Below the pieces are notes generated by a model that made no database searches, had not been told where the DNA came from, and was given only the letters and a program-made list of their open reading frames with translations. From Lasiosphaeria ovina (lineage: Eukaryota; Ascomycota; Sordariomycetes; Sordariales; Lasiosphaeriaceae), in NCBI GenBank assembly GCA_033439765.1, contig JAULSN010000002.1, positions 992,001 through 1,056,000 on the forward strand: a stretch of DNA of 64,000 bases. Direction: 5' to 3'. The translations under genes were made by a program, and so were the position numbers. Of this stretch, positions 47,596 through 57,100 are shown one piece after another; position 1 is the first letter of the stretch; each line of letters begins with the position of its first letter.

Positions 47596-48595
47596 TCATT
47601 CCTGCTGCTGGATGAAGTCTAGAAACACACGAGCCATCAAGACGCCGTCCTGCTCGTTCCCTTTCCGATCCATGCCGCTCTGGAACAGCTCGTCCGAGAA
47701 CAGGCCCGTGGCGTGCCGCGCCTCGAGGATCTCGCGGACCATGTCCTCGGTGAACTCGGGGTGGCCCTGCACCGTGATGGCCCGCCCGGGCATCACGAAC
47801 CCGTGGTTCGCGCACTTGTCCGACTCGGCCAGCAGCTCGGCGCCGGCGGGCAGCCCGAATGCTTGGTCGCGGTGCATCTGCTGGATATGCTAACAATTGG
47901 GGATAAACTTAGCATCGCAGTGTTCCTTCTGTTTTTGTGCATAGACATGTTTGGGAGAGGAGAAAGGGGAGGGGGGAAAGGGGAAAGGGGAAGGAGGAAG
48001 GAGGAAGGAGGAAGGGGGAAAGGGGGGCTGGGTTGTATGGGTAGTACAGGGCAGGGGCAGCACTTACAAGCGTATCCTTGCCAAACAGCTCCTTGCCCTT
48101 CTCCGTCAGCCTCGTCTCGGTCACGCTCACCTCCCAGCCGCGGTCGCTGCGGGCGACCATGGTGCCCAGCGTGCGGGCGACGATCTGGTGGCCGAAGCAG
48201 ACACCAACAACGCGCACGCCCTTCTTGGTGGTGGTGGTGGTGGTGGCGCCTTTCTCGCCCTCCGGGGGGGAAGTCGTGAGCAGCGCCTTGCGCGTGAACT
48301 CGACTAGCGCCTTGATCCACGCGTCGTCCCCAAAGGCCGAGTGCTTGGACCCCGTGATCAGCACGGCGTCGACGTCGTCCTCCAGCGACGGGTACGAGTC
48401 TGGGTCGCCGACCACGTCGTAGCCCGTCAGCGACAGCACCGAGTCCAGCGGCGCCGGCGCCACCGCCCGCGCGAACAGGTGCCGGAACACGCCCAGGTAG
48501 CCGCCGCCGTAGCGCGCGTCGATGCCCGGCACCGGCGTGTCGGCTTGCAGCACGGCCAGGCGGAGCGGGACACGACGCTGGCCGGCCGGGTCCAT
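47596..48595 (-). CDS. Class I glutamine amidotransferase-like protein
   Basis: Exons 48595-48068 and 47880-47596 (187-nt intron) encode 270 residues. The GATase-1 triad is complete: nucleophile elbow G-V-C-F-G-H-Q (Cys133) and G-H-P-E-F (His216, Glu218), with the oxyanion-side ITGSKHSAF segment. Stand-alone members of this group (for example yeast YLR126C) hydrolyse glutamine or gamma-glutamyl compounds, and no partner domain is fused, so the in vivo substrate is unclear. A Thr run (about 117-123) comes from a GGT/GTT-type triplet repeat. The acceptor is ambiguous by one CAG codon. The intron is purine-rich on the plus strand (GGGGAAA/GGAGGAA). The frame stays open upstream of the ATG through poly-Gln/His-like repeats, but no ATG occurs there. 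Divergent from PPX1. Confidence 0.85.
47956..48028 (+). repeat. Purine-rich low-complexity tract in amidotransferase-like gene intron
   Basis: Irregular repeats of GGGGAAA, GGAGGAA and GGGGGAAA. On the transcribed minus strand it is a long polypyrimidine tract upstream of the acceptor at 47881. Confidence 0.8.
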
Positions 48596-49655
48596 AGCTG
48601 CTGCTGCGGTTTGATGATGATGACGATGATGATGCTGCTGCTGCTGCGGTTGGGTTGGGGTTGCTGTTGGGCTGCTGACGACGACGAGTGAGACAGTGGG
48701 CGGAGTGTGATGCTTGATGCTGCTTGACCACTTGTCCTGCCTGTCATGCGCTGCGCTGCGCTGCGCTGCGCTGTGCTGCGCTGCGTTGCGCGCTGGGATT
48801 GGATCTGGATCGGGATCCGGGGCTTGGCTCAGCGCAGAGAGGTCAGAGGCGTCCTCGGTCCTGGTGGGATCAATGTTACCCACCCGTCAGCCTGCCTGTG
48901 GGAGCGATGGCCTCGGCTGGTGAGATGGCCGTCTGATGTAAGTGTCTGTTCTTGGACGGGGGCTGGGGGTCTACACCGCGTCTCAGGTCTCAACAGTCCT
49001 TGGGGAGTGTTCACTGTTCGGAAATGCAATTTTGTCCAGACTAGGGGGGGTGAGATGTCACTACGGTTCTGGGCCCTTTTCAACCGAGAATGGAAAATCT
49101 CGGCAGAATGTACATAAAAGGTAATAATAAGCATTGAAGACAGAAGGCCTTTTCGAACCCTGGATCGCGCAATGCAATGCATCCATCCCACCGCCACGTA
49201 CCTACCTTATTACAGGAGCCGGACCACGATACGCACCTTGCGGGGCTTATCCGGCCCTGGCCCTGGGATGGGGCCGATAAGGCCCAACGCTTCCGCTGTC
49301 GGAGCGTTATTCAACTCTGACGTAGGCGCCAAGCTAAGGCTAAGGAAGGGTTAGGTGCCGTTAGCAGCCCTGCATTCCATAGGTAGAGTAGTATTCCCCG
49401 CTGGGCCGGATGGGGTAAACGGTCTGCAGGACTCCGAAGAGGCGTTTCGCGAGACAACAAACGGCAAGCGTCGACCAAACTGAACGACCAGATCTTGACA
49501 GTTGCGGCTTAAAGGGGGTTGCACTTGTGTAACTTGAGGGGGGTATATTTGAATCGTCTGCAAATAGACAATTTGCACACATTGACCGGAAATAGCGCCG
49601 GGCGGCATATTGGGGTTGTTTACTCCGTTCCGAGTAAAATACCAAGTTTTCAGCC
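48596..49655. other. Divergent intergenic region, amidotransferase-like / PPX1
   Basis: Repeat-rich near the left gene (triplet and pentanucleotide runs), otherwise unremarkable. No gene supported. Confidence 0.5.
48746..48793 (+). repeat. (CTGCG)n pentanucleotide repeat upstream of amidotransferase-like gene
   Basis: About nine near-perfect CTGCG units with two variants, 150-200 bp upstream of the minus-strand ATG. Further GCT/GAT triplet repeats lie at about 48598-48650. Confidence 0.85.
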
Positions 49656-50650
49656 ATGTCTCCTTCGAGGGTCTCACTCAAGGCCTTCTTAGCCACGGCC
49701 AAGAAGGCGTTAGCTGCTCCCGCAGCCCAACGACCGAACCCATTGACCTTTGTAGTTGGAAACGAGTCGGCAGGTAGGACAACAAACATGCAGCCCCCTG
49801 CCCGTGCCCCTGCCCCTGCCCCCGCCCCCTTTTCTGTTGATCCAGATGCAAGCCTACCTCAGGTAGTGAGCGAGTGACGGGAGTCGGTGGCGGCAAGACA
49901 AGTGCTAACCAGCCAACCCAGACCTCGACTCCCTCTGTTCAGCCCTGCTGGTGGCATACTTCCGCACCTACACGCCACCTCACACGCTACACATCCCGCT
50001 ATCAATCCTGCACCGCGCGGACCTCGCGCTGCGTTCTGAGCTTAACGCCGTGCTCCGACCTGCCGGCCTGAAGCCCGAGGACCTCCTCACGCTCTCAGAC
50101 CTCCCCTCCCCGGGGACGAGCGACGGGGCCGCCAGCCTGCGGCCCGAGGACACGCGATGGTTCCTCGTCGACCACAACGCGCTGACCGGTGATCTGGCCA
50201 AGCGGTTCGGCGCGAGCCCCGTCATCGGCTGCATCGACCACCACGACGACGAGGGCGCCGTGCCGCGCGACGCGACGCCCCGCGTCATCGAGAAGAGCGG
50301 CAGCTGCATGAGCCTCGTCGTCGACCAGTACCGCGACGCCTGGGACGCGCATTTCGCCGCCGACGCGGCCGCCGACGCCGAGCTCGCCCACGTCGCCCTC
50401 GGCCCCATCCTCATCGACACCACCAACCTGACGGCCAAGGCCAAGACCACCGGCTGGGACGTGCGCGCCGTCGACTTTGTCGAGTCCAAGCTTGCTGCTG
50501 GTCCCGTCGTCCAGACAGCCGCGGAGGGACCCGAGGAGCCGTACGACCGCAACCGCTTCTACGACGACGTCTCGCGCCTCAAGGAGGACATCTCGAGCCT
50601 GTCGTACCGCGACATCCTCCGCAAGGACTACAAGCAGTGGACCGACGGCG

Positions 50651-50704
<54 letters not shown>

Positions 50705-51138
50705 CCCCGCGCCTGACGCTGGGCATCTCGAGCACGGTAAAAGGGTTCGCGTACCTCGTGTCCGACGCCGGCGGCAGCAACGGCAGCGGCGGACGGGACG
50801 AGTTCCTCGCGGCGCTGCGGCAGTGGGCCGGGGAGCAGCAGCTGGACCTGGCGTCCGTCATGACGTCGTGGCATGCCACGGGGGGCGCGTTCACGCGCGA
50901 GATCCTCCTGTGGGCGCTGACCGAGCCGGCCGCCAGGGTCGCGCGGGCGTTTGCGGACAAGAACCGCGACGCGCTGGGGCTCGAGACGTGGGGCGGCGGG
51001 GCGCTGGATGCGGATGCGGATGCGGATGCGGATGCGGGTGAGTGGAGGGCGTGCTGGACGCAGCGGCGCATCGAGCATAGCCGGAAACAGGTGGCACCCA
51101 TGTTGAGAGAGGCCATGAAGGGGGCGTCGAAGCTTTGA
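49656..51138 (+). CDS. PPX1: Exopolyphosphatase (PPX1, DHH phosphoesterase family)
   Basis: Exons 49656-49773 and 49922-51138 (148-nt intron) encode 444 residues. The intron lies inside the first catalytic motif, and splicing restores V-G-N-E-S-A-D-L-D-S (Asp40, Asp42). The other DHH-family motifs follow: L-V-D-H-N (Asp123) and I-D-H-H-D-D-E-G (Asp145-His147), then LGPILIDTTNL, and the DHHA2-type C-terminal half with SSTVKGFAYL and MTSWHATGG. The enzyme removes terminal phosphate from inorganic polyphosphate in cytosol or mitochondria using divalent metal. Odd: a run of 17 Asn from (AAC)17 between residues about 284 and 300, and five Asp-Ala dipeptides near the C-terminus, both in frame and placed in linkers. 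The intron contains CCCTGCC-type low complexity. Confidence 0.93.
50653..50703 (+). repeat. (AAC)17 triplet repeat coding for poly-Asn in PPX1
   Basis: Seventeen uninterrupted AAC codons. The absence of AAT synonyms points to slippage expansion rather than selection for Asn at each site. Confidence 0.95.
51007..51036 (+). repeat. (GATGCG)5 hexanucleotide repeat coding for Asp-Ala in PPX1
   Basis: Five perfect copies in frame, adding ten residues to a C-terminal loop. Confidence 0.95.
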
Positions 51139-51413
51139 CGGTGGTCTCGGATTTGTGGTGGGAGGAGAACTACCTACTGGCAAACGTCAGGCATTCTAGA
51201 CCAGGCTCAGATATATACATAGGTAGTTGATAGCAGTGACAGAGACTCTTGGAACCTTGTGGCCTGTTGTCCGCGTATGCAGGATTCGAAATAAGTAGGT
51301 ATGTGTTTGACAGATCTTTACATCTATAGTACATTTGCTTTTGTTCTTGTTTCTTGTTCATCACAGAACATGAGTATGTTTATATATTCGGCGACGAGCG
51401 AGGACAGGTGCGC

Positions 51414-53531
51414 CTACGCCCCGAGATTATTGGGCTGGAATACTTGAAAGTTTTCCATCTCCGCAGCCTCGTCAAGCTTGAGTAGCAGATACGGAAACTC
51501 TCCAGCAGCCTCCCTCGGCATGGTTGGCATCATTTTGACTTGGTTGGCTCTCCGCACCGCCGTCGGGTCCGCGCAGAGAATGCACGCCTTCAGGGCCTCG
51601 AGGAGCCGCCCCTTTGGAAGGACCGGCGGCTGTTCCTTGGTCATCTCGTCAACGGTCCACCGGAGAGCATAAGTGGCCCGTTTCTGGTTGTTGTCGGCGG
51701 CGAAGCGGTGGAAAAGGTACGCGTACATGCGGCTGGACCGGGGCTGGAGAAAGCGGGGCGGGATGCGCCAGATCTTCCAGAAACCGCCCCAGTCGCCCTG
51801 GGCCGAGTATGCGTCCAGGAGCCGCACCAGAAGGGCTTCCGAAGGACAAGGCAGGTAGCCCGGCGCGAAGAGATCCTCAAACTGCCGGAGCAGCCGCGTG
51901 ACTTCTGGGCTTTCTTTCCGGCCGTGGCGGAGGAGCGACTCGATCACGGTGCCAACCACGTCGTTGTCCAGCACCTTCTCGCCCCGCGCAGACATGGTGT
52001 CTATGACCTCCATGGCCAGGATTGACTGCTGGCGCACATCTTCGTCGCTTTTGCCTCCGTGTATGTAGATGAGCCGGATGAGGTCTATGCAGTTCTCACG
52101 GCTTATCTCGGGACCGGACTGCAGCTCCTTGACGAGAGCCTTTGCGACCTCGAAGTTGGGGTAGAAAGGGCTAAGATTATTGGCCCGAAGGGTCTCGAGC
52201 CAAAGCCGATGGTCCAAGGCCTGAGAAGGCGAGAGGCCAGATATTGCACGGTTGAATATCGACAAAAAGGCTGATGGGGTCCCGTCTTCGGAAGGGACTA
52301 GAGCCCGATCAAGCGCAGTCGTGTGATCGTTCAACGACTCTGCATACTGTTTCAGTAGACTGAGAACATGGAGCTTGGACTCGACGTCTGTCATCAGAAG
52401 CTCAGACATTTCTTGCATAGAGACGGCTTGCCGACCGCTGCTAATGATTTCACCGATAGCGGTGCTATCGACGGCAGGAACCTTGAGGCGTCTACTTGAT
52501 GTAGAGAAGAAGCGTGACGGCACCGCGAACTGGCTCCCGCCCACGATACCCGGGCCTTTGGCACCTCTGAGCCTGTCAGTTTTTGCCTGCGTGGGGAAAG
52601 CCTCATCAAAAACGTCAGTTCCACCGAGAGCTTCAGTCCCTTGCTTGGGCTGACTCTTTTCGAGGCTACGTTTTAATTTTCCGCTCCAGAGCTTCTCAAG
52701 GCTCAACTCCTCCCTCCGAGACTCGGTCATTATCTGCACCACCACCGTGGTTCCCAGCTGCGGCACCCCGAAGCCGACTTGAGCGCCCGTGTCGTCATAG
52801 ATGGTCACCTCTTGGTCGGACCGGCCCAGTGTACCCAGGTTGACGCAGATCCAGCCCGTGCTGATGCCGTCGTCCTCGCCAGGCCCATCCCCCGTCTTTC
52901 CCAGGAGCTTTGCCTTGCGAGCCTTGCGTCTCAGCCGCGTCTTGAGCTCGTTCCTCCCGAGCAGACCGTCGGCCTGGGCCGTGATGCCGCGGCCGCGCAG
53001 CCACCGGACCAGGCGATCGGCGGAGACGTGCAGGTGACGCTCGCTGCGGGCCGAGCCGAAGAGCATCATCAAGTCGGGCCCCAGCGCCGGCGCCGGGTCG
53101 AGCTCGCGGAGGTCGAGCAGCGACAACTCATCCAGGCCCAGCTCTTCAGCGACGAATTTGAGCAGCGGTTCCATCAGCTTGGGCGAGGACTCGGGGATCT
53201 CCGGCAGGGGCGGCGGCTCGTGGAGGAGGGTTGGATGTCGCGGCGGTTCTACCTGCAGATACCAGGGCACGTCGTCGCCATTGGGCTCCGAGGCGGGCTC
53301 GTGCACGCCATTCCCGACCTTTTCTTCTTCGACCTCCTCGATGGAGGGCTGCTGCAGCCGGGGGGTGGCTCGAAAGCTGGAGAATCTCGCGTTCGCTGGA
53401 GCGGCCGGCCACTGACGAGCAGCGGCCTGCACTGCTCGCGAGGTCGAGATGTGTCCGGCGAAGAGCCGCGGGGCAGAAAGCCTGCAGGCAGAGCAGGCCG
53501 AGCTGCCCACAGCTCTCAGCGCCACACCCAT
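51414..53531 (-). CDS. ATP25: ATP25, mitochondrial protein with RsfS-like domain and C-terminal mRNA-stability domain
   Basis: A single exon of 705 residues. The first about 60 residues are Arg/Ala/Ser-rich without acids, a mitochondrial presequence. Residues about 120-275 form the RsfS/DUF143 domain (PLLKFVAEELGLDELSLLDLREL, then DLMMLFGSARSERHLHVSADRLVRWL). The remaining half is helical and corresponds to the fungal Atp25 C-terminal region (for example ENCIDLIRLIYIHGGKSDEDV). In yeast the two halves are cleaved apart: the C-terminal part stabilises mitochondrial OLI1/ATP9 mRNA and the N-terminal part promotes assembly of the Atp9 ring. Many filamentous ascomycetes carry ATP9 in the nucleus, so the mRNA role may differ here. 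It shares a divergent promoter with RPO41. Confidence 0.92.
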   Translation of the reverse strand: MGVALRAVGSSACSACRLSAPRLFAGHISTSRAVQAAARQWPAAPANARFSSFRATPRLQQPSIEEVEEEKVGNGVHEPASEPNGDDVPWYLQVEPPRHPTLLHEPPPLPEIPESSPKLMEPLLKFVAEELGLDELSLLDLRELDPAPALGPDLMMLFGSARSERHLHVSADRLVRWLRGRGITAQADGLLGRNELKTRLRRKARKAKLLGKTGDGPGEDDGISTGWICVNLGTLGRSDQEVTIYDDTGAQVGFGVPQLGTTVVVQIMTESRREELSLEKLWSGKLKRSLEKSQPKQGTEALGGTDVFDEAFPTQAKTDRLRGAKGPGIVGGSQFAVPSRFFSTSSRRLKVPAVDSTAIGEIISSGRQAVSMQEMSELLMTDVESKLHVLSLLKQYAESLNDHTTALDRALVPSEDGTPSAFLSIFNRAISGLSPSQALDHRLWLETLRANNLSPFYPNFEVAKALVKELQSGPEISRENCIDLIRLIYIHGGKSDEDVRQQSILAMEVIDTMSARGEKVLDNDVVGTVIESLLRHGRKESPEVTRLLRQFEDLFAPGYLPCPSEALLVRLLDAYSAQGDWGGFWKIWRIPPRFLQPRSSRMYAYLFHRFAADNNQKRATYALRWTVDEMTKEQPPVLPKGRLLEALKACILCADPTAVRRANQVKMMPTMPREAAGEFPYLLLKLDEAAEMENFQVFQPNNLGA

Positions 53532-54178
53532 TGTCGTTGGGATGCCTGAGGTGGTTGTGGTCCGTCTTGGCCGTTGCTGAAGTCGGGGCGTGGGGCAGAA
53601 CGCCCTTGAGCTTGAGAAGTTGAAGCGAGACGATCCGAATGGATATTGGATGGAGTGCTGAGGTGTTCCACCAGATAGGTAGCCGGATGCCCAGCGGCTC
53701 AGTAAAAAAAAAAAACCTGCAATCTTCTTATCGGCCTCTTAGCCTGCTGTACGCAGTAAGCAGCCGCGTTCTGGCGCGCTTTGGCCTTCTGTGGTTGCAG
53801 CTTATTAGCAGGGGCGGAACTGGCAGGGGGGTGGAGTTCAGTGGAAGACGCGAGTGGCCAATCAGAGCTGCGCAAAGTTTTTTCTCTCGAAATAATTTGG
53901 AGAAGCTTCGCACTCGCAATGGTCTCGCCCGTCTCCTGAAAACGCTGCTAGCAACCTTGGGTCCCTGCTGCCTCAACGTCTTCGGTCGGCAAGGGGTCGG
54001 CAACCGTCCTTTCTTTTATCTTTTACGAATACCCCGTGACGACATAGACGGCTGCTTTGGCTGCTCTCGATTTGTATCACCACGTTCCATGTGCTGATTG
54101 TCATCGCCCACTCTGCGGATCGCCTCTTCATTGGGCTTCGTCACACTCATTTGTATCCCGAGAAGCGCGTTGTTGAAG
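53532..54178. promoter_or_regulatory. Bidirectional promoter region, ATP25 / RPO41
   Basis: 647 bp separate the ATGs of two divergent nuclear genes for mitochondrial gene expression. An A12 run lies at about 53704-53715. No other gene fits in the interval. Co-regulation is inferred from layout only. Confidence 0.5.
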
Positions 54179-57100
54179 ATGTTCGTCCGATCCGCTGTTT
54201 CCCGACACAACCTACCTCTGCGGCGTCTCCTCTTGTCGTCGTCTGCCCAGACTCTGTCGACATGTCGCTCCCCCGGCTACCTACGGCCCTCGGCCGATGC
54301 GACGCGTCTTATCAATACCCGGCAAGAACTGCGGCCGCCCAGGAGGAGAGTCTTCGACGCTCTGTCGGGCCTTGAGCGCAGTCTGGCCACGGCCGCCGGC
54401 GCCGAGTACCGCCCAGCCGAGGACATGTCCTTCGACCAACTGTCGGGTGCAATTCCACCTGCATATCTATCTCCGCAATCGTACCCGGCCCCGGAGCTGC
54501 GCGGGTGGGATGCCTCGTCGCCCCTGGTCGTTGAAGTCCCGCCAATACCCTACGAGAAGCAGAGGATCAACGTGCATGGCGTCCCTGGCGATCCTGAAGA
54601 GATGCTCTCTGTATTCGACGCCTGTCTGCGAGTTGGCAGGCTCGAGCGCGCTGGTATGGTCCTGAAACGTTTTGCGCAAATGGAGGCTTTGCATCCCGAT
54701 CATTTGGTCGAGTTGCACAACCGGTTCTTGAAAAGCCGCATCGAGCACATATATGCTGAGCCCAGCCAGGATAAGGCCGAAGACGTCCACAAGTGGTTCG
54801 AGGTTCAAATACGGGCCAGGGACCTGCCACATACTCCCACAACTGTCGCGTACATGTTGAGAGTGTCACTTCTTACAACACGCGGTAAAAGGCTGAACAG
54901 GCTCGTCACACGCTACATGGACCTACTCCCGCAGGAGAATGCCATGGAATTGCTCCTTGATCATGAGGTGCTGACCGACGACGAGCTGGCAAGTATCTCG
55001 AGGATCTGCCCCGAACACGACCTTCCCGATACCGCCATCGCATCGCCAGAAGACGCTACAGAAGACAGCACCAGTATGCCTGTACACCAGAGTCCCAGTT
55101 CGACAGAACCGCCAGAAGTGAAAGCCATGTTCCAGAAGGGGCTGGGGCTGAAGTCGCTCCGAGCTACGCTTACTCTGTTTTCGGAGATTCCAATAGGCAC
55201 AGACATTGCCTCATTACCCGTCGCAGGTCGCCGAGAGATCCAGTCTCGGTTGGAAAAAGACTGCGTGGATGCAGCCGTGATTCGATGGAGGGAAGAGAAC
55301 GCAGCGCTCTTGAGCATGGGTCGCAACACGGTGCTCTCCAATGCCTCCCTCAGCGCGAGGTTGTACGTGTGGCAGCAAGCACTCGAAGCCCGTATAGTCG
55401 AGGAGATGACCAAGATTGATGTTGCAGTACAACAGGAAAAGAAGAACACGGATGATGTGGAGAGGTGCTTGTACGGCCCCATCCTCCAACAGTCCACCCC
55501 TACTCGACTTGCAGCTGTCACCATCATCAGTACCCTCAGCTCCCTCGCCATGTTTGGGGCTGAAAAGGGCGTTCCCCTCGCCACCCTCGTCACCAATGTT
55601 GCCAGGGTTGTCGAGGAGGACATCAATTCTCAAAGAGCAGAAGAGGCCAACACAGCGAAGAGGTTCAAAGCGCTCAAGAGGGATGCCGGGGCAATAATTC
55701 GATATGGGAAAAGCCTTGCTGCTCGTTCATCCGAAACGCTCACAGACGCCCTCCCAGAGGAGTTCTCCTGGCCTATAAGTATCAGAACAAAGGTCGGCGC
55801 CGTATTGGTCTCGGCCCTTATTGACAGCGCCAAAATCCTCGTCAGGAAAGAGAGTCTTCAAGCGGATCGCCTGTTGACGCAATCTCAGCCAGCCTTCATG
55901 CACACCAACCAAATCCGAAGGGGCAAAAAGCTTGGCATCGTTGCGCCCAACCGAGCACTCGTTGAGCTTATGATGCAAGAACCACGCGGAGACTTCCTCG
56001 CCCGCCAGCTGCCTATGGTGTGCGAGCCTGAACCCTGGTCCAAATTTGCGAAGGGCGGCTATCTAGAGTTCCCCATCCCCGTCGTCCGCGTCAAGTTTGG
56101 AGAAAGAGACCAGAAAGTATACGCTCAGGCAGCCATTGCTCGGGGAGACATGAGCCAGGTGCTCAAAGGCCTCGATGTCCTCGGGAGAACTGCGTGGAAG
56201 ATCAACCGTCCTGTCCTTGACGTCATGCTGGAGGTGTGGAACTCAGGAAAAGGTTTGGCAGACATCCCCCCCCTATACCCCAATATCCCAATCCCACCGG
56301 AGCCAGACTCTGGAGGTGATCCAACAGCGAGGAACGCGTGGATGAAAGCCGTCAGGTTCGCGGAAAATCAGAAGTCCGGATTACACTCGGAGCGGTGCTT
56401 CATGAACCTCCAACTCGAGATTGCGAGAGCCTTCCGCGACCAAACCTTTTACTTCCCTCACAACATCGACTTCCGTGGACGTGCCTATCCGATTCCGCCA
56501 TATCTAAACCACATGGGCGCAGATCACGTTCGTGGCCTGTTACGCTTTGCCAAGGCCAAACCCCTGGGCGAAGACGGCTTGCGCTGGCTCAAAATTCACC
56601 TTGCAAACGTCTTTGGCTTCGACAAATTCAGCCTGGTAGAACGTGAGCAGTTCGCGCAGGACAACCTTGAAAGTATCTTTGACTCTGCCCGCAATCCGCT
56701 CGACGGAAAGCGATGGTGGCTGGAGGCTGAAGACCCGTGGCAATGTCTGGCAGCATGCATTGAGTTTACTGAGGCTCTCAAGTTGCCCGACCCCACCAAG
56801 TTCGAGTCTGTCTTGCCTGTTCACCAAGACGGCACGTGCAATGGGCTCCAGCACTATGCGGCTCTTGGCGGCGACGTCTGGGGTGCCCAGCAGGTCAATC
56901 TCGTGCCTGGCGAGAAGCCTGCGGATGTCTACTCGGCAGTCGCTGACCTGGTTAAAGAAAGCATCGCTCAAGACCTGAAGGACGGGCACCCTTTTGCCCC
57001 GGTCCTTCACGACAAGATCACCAGAAAGGTGGTCAAGCAGACCGTCATGACAAACGTCTATGGCGTCACAATAATGGGGGCAAAGAAGCAGGTTTTACGG

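Noticed and set aside
47793..48731. 312-codon minus-strand ORF
   Set aside because: Begins at GTG and lies in another frame of the amidotransferase-like gene, with Ser/Pro/Arg low complexity.
50095..51183. 362-codon minus-strand ORF
   Set aside because: Exact antisense of PPX1; Val/Arg-rich shadow of GC-rich coding DNA and the AAC repeat.
54098..54178. 27-codon upstream extension of RPO41 beginning at TTG
   Set aside because: No ATG; the ATG at 54179 opens directly into a good mitochondrial targeting sequence.
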